From contig NZ_LR134263.1 of the NCBI RefSeq assembly GCF_900636325.1, positions 1,798,001-1,862,000 of the forward strand: 64,000 nt of DNA, in the 5' to 3' direction. Shown piece by piece: positions 58,070 to 64,000 of this stretch. Each line of letters opens with the position of its first letter. Position 1 is the first letter of the stretch. This DNA comes from Staphylococcus delphini. Its GTDB lineage: Bacteria > Bacillota > Bacilli > Staphylococcales > Staphylococcaceae. A program made the translations under genes and the position numbers. The notes under the pieces are model-generated. The model ran no database searches. It had not been told where the DNA came from and was given only the letters and a program-made list of their open reading frames with translations.

Positions 58070-60090
58070 CTAAAAATCATCATAATCAATCGTCTTTCTC
58101 GCCACTGTTTTACCATCCACTTTAATCACATACTTCGCCGTTTTATTTTTCTCTATTACAAATTGCATTGTTTGCGGCGTATCTCGCGTAATATTAAACG
58201 TTTCAGCAGGGCTTTGACCATTATCATTTTTGTCTGTAATAAAAACTTCTACTTTTTGAGGCTTATCATTTTTACCTGTATAAGGAATGTTCACCGTTTC
58301 ACTGTACGTCTTCACCGTTGAATCACTGTCTTCATCACTGTCTTCATCACTTTCTCGCCTGTTGACACGATAAAGCTCACCGTATCGCCCTCTTCTACAT
58401 TGGTCTTTTTAGGCGAGTGATTGATAATATGATGTTTTTTCACACGACGGTCTGAACGTTCTTTTTCAATTTCAACGACAAGTCCTTTTTCTTCTAATTC
58501 TGCTTTCACGTCATCTATGTCTTTGTTCGTATAATCACCGACATACACTTGACGTTTACCGAGTGATTCTGTGACTTCCACTTTATCTTGCGTCACTGCC
58601 ACATTTTGACCTGGCTGAATACTTTGCGCCTCGATATGACCTTTTTCAATATTATTCTCAGTATAGGCCTTTGTGAATGTCACGTGTGTGAAGCCTAATT
58701 CTTTTAATCTTCGTTCGGCATCTTGTTTCGTCATCCCTACCAAATTCGGCATCGCTTCTACACGTTGCCCTTTCGAAATGACAAGGTCCACACTGCTTTC
58801 TTGTTCGACTTTCGTACCTTCTTCAGGATCGACAGTCATCACTTGATCTTTACTGTAACGGTCACTGTAATCATACGTGACATCACCCACTGTCAATTTA
58901 TTATCTTTTAATAGTTTTTCAGCTTGAGCTTTCGATTTACCGAGCACTTCAGGCACTTGACTGTATTTATCTCCAGTCATCGCTGCTCCCATAAAAATAA
59001 ACAAACTACCTAATAAAAGTAGTAAAATCACACCAAAAATTAGTTTTTTGCGTCCTGAGCGTTTCGGTGGTGGGCTATAATAGGCAGGTTGTGGCTTTGG
59101 TTTCGGTTTAGGTTGTGCCTGAGGTTGCTCTTCAGGCGTGACAATTGGAATTTGTGCCGTTTCATCAACAGCTTGACCTTGTTTCGCTTGTTCAGCTTTT
59201 AATGCATTTTTATTGATTGGTACAGTTTTCGTCGCTGTACCGTCCACTTCGTATATTGCTTCATTTTGGCGACTCGGATCTAAAGTCGACATGACATCGT
59301 GTGCCATTTCTGATACTGAACGGTAACGATGACTTTGATCCTTTTCTGTTGCTTTTAAAATGACATTACTTAACGCTTGTGGCACATCTCTTCGCGTATC
59401 TGTCACGTTTGGCACAGATTCTTGTATTTGTTTAATCGCAATACTCACTGCTGTCTCTCCTGTAAAAGGTGGATGACCCGTGAGCATCTCATATAAAACG
59501 ATACCAATTGAATAAATGTCCGAACGTTCCCCTGTTTTTTCGCCTTTCGCTTGTTCAGGAGATAAATATTGGACCGTGCCGACTACATGATTCGTCTGCG
59601 TCATAGCGGTTTCACTTAAAGCCTTCGCAATACCAAAATCCACTATTTTCAGCATTTGATTACTATCTATCATGACATTTTGTGGTTTAATATCACGGTG
59701 TACAATGCCACGCTCATGCGCATGACGAATCCCACTCAGTATTTGTTCAATGAAATACAGTGCTTTTTCAGGCTTCAACGGCCCATGTGCTTTAATATAA
59801 TCAGCAAGTGTCGGACCTTCAATGTACTCCATTACTAAAAAGAAAAAGTCCACTTCTTCACCCACATCTAACACACTCACAATGTTCGGATGCGTCAATA
59901 TCGTTGTATTCTGTACCTCTCTTTCAAAGCGTTGGATCGTCGCTTGCTTCTCGTTCGGTGGAATATGAATTAACTTCACAGCCACTTGACGGTTCAAAAT
60001 CGTGTCCATTGCGACATAAACATTTGACATACCACCGCCACCGAGAATTTGCTTTAACTCATAGCGGTCATCTATTAAGCGACCAATCAT
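58070..60090 (-). CDS. prkC: Serine/threonine protein kinase PrkC/Stk1 with PASTA repeats; frameshifted before its C-terminal domain
   Basis: Membrane kinase that senses peptidoglycan and controls cell wall metabolism and resistance. The intact 592-residue frame (58312-60090) has the kinase domain (LGGGGMSNVYVAMDTILNRQ, HRDIKPQNVMID, DFGIAKALSE), a transmembrane segment near 345-370 (KKLIFGVILLLLLGSLFIF) and three PASTA repeats. After VSFIVSTGEK it runs into a short out-of-frame tail (VMKTVMKTVIQR). The next frame (58070-58315, 81 residues: KTYSETVNIPYTGKNDKPQ) is the extracellular C-terminal domain that follows an Asp/Ser-rich linker in staphylococcal Stk1. One extra A in the AAA at about 58352 would restore EKSDEDSDEDSDSTVK. 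So the gene is probably split by a single-base loss, or by a sequencing error. Confidence 0.9.
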
Positions 60091-60830
60091 ACAGGTTCAC
60101 CTGCAATCTCAGCTAGTACAAATGAGATGTTATCCTTCGCTTCTAATTCTTCAGCGAGTGCTAACATTTTCTCGCCGATTTCGTGAACAGATTCATGATC
60201 ATTCAATAATGTATGAAGTTGATGAGGTCTCACGTAATCTGTTAAACCATCAGAATTTAAAATCAGATATTGATAAAATTGTGTACGTTTAGTGAAAATA
60301 TCAGGCGTAACAAAACGATTTGTCCCCATCACCTTAGTAATAATATGTCTTCTCGGATGTTCAAAAGCTTCTTCTTCGGTAATTTCACCTAACATCACGA
60401 GCTGATTGACGAATGTATGGTCAATTGTAATTTGGTCCATCGTTCGACCATTCGTTAAATATGCACGTGAATCGCCTACATTTGCGACAACAATATGATG
60501 GTCAAAGACTAATGCACATACACACGTCGTCCCCATACCACGATAGTCAGAATTTTGTTGTGCTTGATCATATAAATCACGGTTGACGATTTGAAGTTGA
60601 TGTTTCAACCAAGCTTCTGCCTGTTCAGGTTCAATATAGTTTTCTGCTTCAAATCTTTCTTGTAAAGCACTGACGACAAATTGTGACGCCACTTCACCTG
60701 CTTGATGGCCACCCATACCGTCACATAGCACTAAAAATTGTTGATCTGTCTTATTATAAAATACGCCACCTGCATCTTCATTGTTGTCACGAAAATTACC
60801 TGCTACTGAAAAAAATTCTGCATTTAACAT
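60087..60830 (-). CDS. stp: PP2C-family serine/threonine phosphatase Stp
   Basis: Removes phosphates placed by PrkC. The 247 residues are a PPM-fold phosphatase with the metal-binding motifs NEDAGGVF, LVLCDGMGGHQAGEVAS, VVANVGDSRAYLTNG and LILNSDGLTDYV, plus KDNISFVLAEI. It overlaps the prkC start by four bases, so the pair is coupled. Confidence 0.97.
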   Translation of the reverse strand: MLNAEFFSVAGNFRDNNEDAGGVFYNKTDQQFLVLCDGMGGHQAGEVASQFVVSALQERFEAENYIEPEQAEAWLKHQLQIVNRDLYDQAQQNSDYRGMGTTCVCALVFDHHIVVANVGDSRAYLTNGRTMDQITIDHTFVNQLVMLGEITEEEAFEHPRRHIITKVMGTNRFVTPDIFTKRTQFYQYLILNSDGLTDYVRPHQLHTLLNDHESVHEIGEKMLALAEELEAKDNISFVLAEIAGEPV

Positions 60831-60836
60831 TATGTT

Positions 60837-61931
60837 CTACCTCGTTTCTGCTTGACGTTCCTTTGCTCTAAGTTGTCCACATGCTGCGTCGATATCTGCG
60901 CCTTGCTCACGTCTAATTGTAGCATTAATGCCTAATTTTTTTAATTCTTTTTCAAACTTAAAAATGTCATCTTTCGGCGTTTTCACATAATTACGCTCTG
61001 GGACGTGGTTGACTGGTATTAAATTCACATGACAATTGAGTGGTTTAATCAATTTGGCAAGTTCGCGTGCATGTTCAAGTTGATCGTTCACGCCACCAAA
61101 TAAGCCATATTCAAACGTAATACGACGATTGGTTTTTTCTTGATAATATTGAATCGCTTCCATCAATTTATCCACATCATATGCTCTATTAATCGGCATT
61201 AATTTTGAACGAATTTCATTATTTGCTGCGTGTAAGCTCACCGCAAAATTAATTTGAAGTGATTCATCCGCAAAATCATAAATTCTCGGTACAATACCTG
61301 ATGTTGAAACCGTAATATGACGTGCACCAATGTTTAAGCTGTTATCATCGTTCACTATTTTCAAAAAGTCCATCATTTCATCATAGTTTTCAAACGGTTC
61401 ACCAATGCCCATGATGACGATAGAAGAGACACGTTCGTCCGTTTCATCTAACGCTTTTTGCACAGTTAAGACTTGTGATACGATCTCACCAGCTTCTAAG
61501 TTACGCTTCAATCCGCCTAATGTTGACGCGCAAAACGTACAGCCAATACGACAGCCCACTTGTGTCGTCACACATACAGAATTCCCATAGTCATGACGCA
61601 TTAAAACTGTTTCAATTGTATAGCCATCTTGTAATTCAAATAAAAACTTGATTGTGCCATCGCGACTTTCTTGGCGGACGACCGTTTCCAAAGTCGTTAT
61701 CGTAAAGTGGTCCGCGAGAAGTTGACGCAATTCTTTCGACAAATTCGTCATTTCTTCAAAAGTATCTACACGTTTATCATAAAGCCATTCGTAAATCTGT
61801 TTAGCCCGGAAACTTTGTTGGCCATTCTCTTTCAACCAACCTTGCAATTCATCAAATCTGAGTGAATAAATCGATTGTTTCTCGAAGTCTGGCAAAAATT
61901 TATTCTTCTTTTTCTTTTCTGCAGTAATCAT
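60837..61931 (-). CDS. rlmN: Dual-specificity 23S rRNA (A2503)/tRNA (A37) C2-methyltransferase RlmN
   Basis: Radical-SAM enzyme that methylates A2503 in 23S rRNA and A37 in some tRNAs. The 364 residues carry the CxxxCxxC cluster motif in [17 protein letters not shown], the SAM-binding [14 protein letters not shown] and the C-terminal catalytic cysteine in [14 protein letters not shown]. The length is normal. It starts five bases after rsmB and lies six bases before stp. Confidence 0.98.
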   Translation of the reverse strand: MITAEKKKKNKFLPDFEKQSIYSLRFDELQGWLKENGQQSFRAKQIYEWLYDKRVDTFEEMTNLSKELRQLLADHFTITTLETVVRQESRDGTIKFLFELQDGYTIETVLMRHDYGNSVCVTTQVGCRIGCTFCASTLGGLKRNLEAGEIVSQVLTVQKALDETDERVSSIVIMGIGEPFENYDEMMDFLKIVNDDNSLNIGARHITVSTSGIVPRIYDFADESLQINFAVSLHAANNEIRSKLMPINRAYDVDKLMEAIQYYQEKTNRRITFEYGLFGGVNDQLEHARELAKLIKPLNCHVNLIPVNHVPERNYVKTPKDDIFKFEKELKKLGINATIRREQGADIDAACGQLRAKERQAETR

Positions 61932-61936
61932 ATCGT

Positions 61937-63238
61937 CTACCCTTTCTTCCTTACTCTCGTTATAAAAAAACCATCTGCATGCATATCTTGTGGCAATAGT
62001 TGCAATGTTTTCACTGGTTCATGTGTCCGTGGGTCTTCAATAAAATCAAATTCGAAATCAGGATGCGACTTCAAAAAGGTATAAATCACATTGTCGTTTT
62101 CAAGTTGTTCGATTGTACATGTTGAATAAACCAATGTCCCACCCGCTTTAAGATGCTTTGAAACATTGTCGATGATGCGTAATTGTAAGTCTACTAATCC
62201 CTCTACATCTTGTGGCGTTATCATATATTTAATTTCTGGTTTATGTCTCAAAACGCCTAGCCCACTACACGGCGCATCGAGTAAAATTTTGTCAAACTGC
62301 TGGTCGTACGGTTGTGTCGCATCATGTTGCATTGCATGAATTCCTGTTAAATGTAACTTGCGAATATTATGGTCAATGAGCTGGATTTTATGCGCATGTA
62401 CATCCGTTGCGAGCACTGTTCCTTGACCATTTAAAATTTCAGCCATGTGGCACGCTTTTCCTCCAGGGGCACTACAGCTATCTAACACGGTGTCACCCGG
62501 TTGTAACCCCATATATTCCGCGACAAACATAGAGCTCTTATCCTGGATACTGATCAAACCTTTTTGAAACAGCTCAGAAGTCATCACACCATGACCTGAC
62601 ACGTGTAGACAAACGTCAATATGAGCATCCGATTGAACGTCAAAACCTTCAGCACGTAATTGCGCGATCGCTTCATCTACTGTGATTTGTGTACGGTTCA
62701 CACGTACAGTTTGTGTTCCTGGGAGAAGCAAGTTCGACGCAATCGCTTCAGTCGTGTCAGTTCCGAAATGCGTTAACCAATGTTTGATAATCCAAGTCGG
62801 TATACTGTATTGAATTGAAAGTCTTTCAGGTTGCTTTTTAATCGCAGTCACATCTGGTAATGGCTGCGATGTCATTTGACGTAAAATCGCATTGACCGTA
62901 TTGCCCGTTTGTACGCCACCACGTTTCTTAGCGATATTCACGGCTTCATTAATTAAAGCATGCGTCGGCACTTTATCTAAATAAAGGAATTGATACAGGC
63001 TCATCCATAATAAACGACGCACCCAGCCTTTAATTTTTGTTTTGATGAACGGTTTTAAATAATAATCTAACGTCAGTTTTCGCTTAATCGTGCCATATAC
63101 AAGTTCCGTATATAAACCGCGATCAGCAGGATTTAATGGATACGTCTGTAACATCTCATTCATTTTTAAATTACTGTAAGCTCCGTCTTTCAACACCGCT
63201 TCAATTGTCATTAAACTTAATTCACGAACTGTGACCAT
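61937..63238 (-). CDS. rsmB: 16S rRNA (cytosine-967-C5) methyltransferase RsmB (Sun)
   Basis: Methylates C967 in 16S rRNA. The 433 residues begin with a NusB-like RNA-binding domain ([20 protein letters not shown]) and continue with a methyltransferase domain: [19 protein letters not shown] (SAM site), [20 protein letters not shown] and the second catalytic cysteine [13 protein letters not shown]. The start ATG directly follows the fmt stop. Confidence 0.97.
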   Translation of the reverse strand: MVTVRELSLMTIEAVLKDGAYSNLKMNEMLQTYPLNPADRGLYTELVYGTIKRKLTLDYYLKPFIKTKIKGWVRRLLWMSLYQFLYLDKVPTHALINEAVNIAKKRGGVQTGNTVNAILRQMTSQPLPDVTAIKKQPERLSIQYSIPTWIIKHWLTHFGTDTTEAIASNLLLPGTQTVRVNRTQITVDEAIAQLRAEGFDVQSDAHIDVCLHVSGHGVMTSELFQKGLISIQDKSSMFVAEYMGLQPGDTVLDSCSAPGGKACHMAEILNGQGTVLATDVHAHKIQLIDHNIRKLHLTGIHAMQHDATQPYDQQFDKILLDAPCSGLGVLRHKPEIKYMITPQDVEGLVDLQLRIIDNVSKHLKAGGTLVYSTCTIEQLENDNVIYTFLKSHPDFEFDFIEDPRTHEPVKTLQLLPQDMHADGFFITRVRKKG

Positions 63239-64000
63239 TTAGATGAGTTCCTTTCCAACTAGAGATGTTTGGAAACCACTTAAAAATTGTGCAACAGGCA
63301 TTCTTTTCTTACCCGCTAATTGAATTTCTGTCAGTGCAATCGCATCGTCTGAACCTGTACCGACAATGATGTGTTTTTTCGTAACATCGATAATTACACC
63401 CGGACGCCCAGATTGACCTTTTATGAGTTGCGCTTCATATAACTTCATATTTTTATCTTCAAATGTCGTATAAGCCACTGGCCACGGAGATAAGCCGCGA
63501 ATATGGTTAAAAATCGTACGCGCACCTTGTGTCCAATCAATACGTTCATCTTCACGTTGAATGTTCGATGCAAAGCTCACTAATGCTTCATCTTGTGGCG
63601 CACGGTCGTTCGTGCCATTTAAAATTGATGGGAGCGTTTCTTTTAATAAGTCCGTACCAAGTGCACTTAACTTATCATGCATAGTCCCCACATTGTCCGT
63701 GTCTTCAATTGGAATCGCACGTTGTGAAATGATATCACCGGCATCTAACTTTTTCACCATGTACATGATTGTCACGCCTGTTTCTGCTTCACCGTCAATA
63801 ATCGCTTGATGGATTGGTGCACCACCGCGATATTTTGGCAATAATGACGCATGTACATTAACCGCGCCAAATTTTGGATGTTCAAGTAATGATTCAGGTA
63901 ATAATTGACCAAACGCCGCTGTCACGATCAAGTCACATTCCATTTGAAGTAATGTCTCAAGTTCTGTTGAGCCAGTTAACTTTTCAGGTTGGTACACAGG
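63239..64000 (-). CDS. fmt: Methionyl-tRNA formyltransferase (partial, N-terminus outside window)
   Basis: Formylates the initiator tRNA. The frame is open to the window edge; about 250 of the usual ~310 codons are visible and the first ~60 are missing. It has the substrate and catalytic motif [33 protein letters not shown] and the C-terminal tRNA-binding domain ending in [15 protein letters not shown]. The methionine at 63997 is not the start. It is followed without a gap by rsmB. Confidence 0.95.
   Translation of the reverse strand, partial: PVYQPEKLTGSTELETLLQMECDLIVTAAFGQLLPESLLEHPKFGAVNVHASLLPKYRGGAPIHQAIIDGEAETGVTIMYMVKKLDAGDIISQRAIPIEDTDNVGTMHDKLSALGTDLLKETLPSILNGTNDRAPQDEALVSFASNIQREDERIDWTQGARTIFNHIRGLSPWPVAYTTFEDKNMKLYEAQLIKGQSGRPGVIIDVTKKHIIVGTGSDDAIALTEIQLAGKKRMPVAQFLSGFQTSLVGKELI

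Overview
The window is a stretch of staphylococcal chromosome. The evidence is the AT-rich codon use, strong AGGAGG ribosome binding sites, the classic Firmicutes gene order prkC-stp-rlmN-rsmB-fmt / rsgA-rpe-thiN / rpmB / yloU-fakA / sdaAB-sdaAA-recG / fapR-plsX-fabD-fabG-acpP / rnc-smc-ftsY-ylxM-ffh / rpsP-rimM-trmD-rplS / rbgA-rnhB / sucCD-dprA-topA-trmFO, a Sau1-like type I restriction system, and a beta-class phenol-soluble modulin. The species cannot be fixed from the window. The many long interspersed repeats differ from those I know in S. aureus, so a non-aureus Staphylococcus (for example of the intermedius or hyicus groups) is my inference.

Layout, left to right. 1-5961 (minus strand): trmFO (cut by the window edge), topA, dprA, sucD, sucC. 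5962-7285: repeat-rich spacer. 7286-9303 (minus): a small acidic protein, rnhB, rbgA. 9531-15134 (plus): gtcA-like gene and two tandem yfhO paralogues, a likely glycolipid/teichoic-acid glycosylation operon. 15361-18650: a membrane-anchored hypothetical, an IS110-family insertion sequence, a repeat element with inverted ends, and a short PSM-beta gene. 18915-21202 (minus): rplS, trmD, rimM, rpsP.

21203-32892 is an accessory island placed between rpsP and ffh, which are neighbours in many Firmicutes. It holds a small HTH/hypothetical pair, a complete type I restriction-modification system (hsdR, hsdM, hsdS) bracketed by two copies of a ~395 bp repeat that each carry a predicted type I toxin-antitoxin module, a truncated group II intron inserted exactly behind a terminator, and a tightly coupled three-gene operon ending in a PD-(D/E)XK (Mrr-like) nuclease. 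That operon is the best candidate for an undescribed defence system. A diverged fragment of its middle gene lies 8 kb away beside hsdS, so the locus appears to have exchanged alleles.

32893-48258 (minus): ffh, ylxM, ftsY, smc, rnc, acpP, fabG, fabD, plsX, fapR (with a FapR operator), recG, sdaAA, sdaAB, joining protein targeting, chromosome condensation, fatty acid/phospholipid initiation and serine catabolism. 48259-50422: ~640 bp tandem repeats. 50423-55235: fakA and yloU (minus), rpmB (plus), thiN, rpe, rsgA (minus). 55410-56678: a CYP152 cytochrome P450 retaining the residues of the alkene-forming enzyme OleT. 56679-58069: more repeats. 58070-64000 (minus): prkC, apparently frameshifted between its PASTA repeats and its C-terminal domain, then stp, rlmN, rsmB and fmt (cut by the window edge).

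No tRNA, rRNA or CRISPR array was seen. Intergenic spaces are dominated by a modular, multi-hairpin interspersed repeat present in about nine copies.
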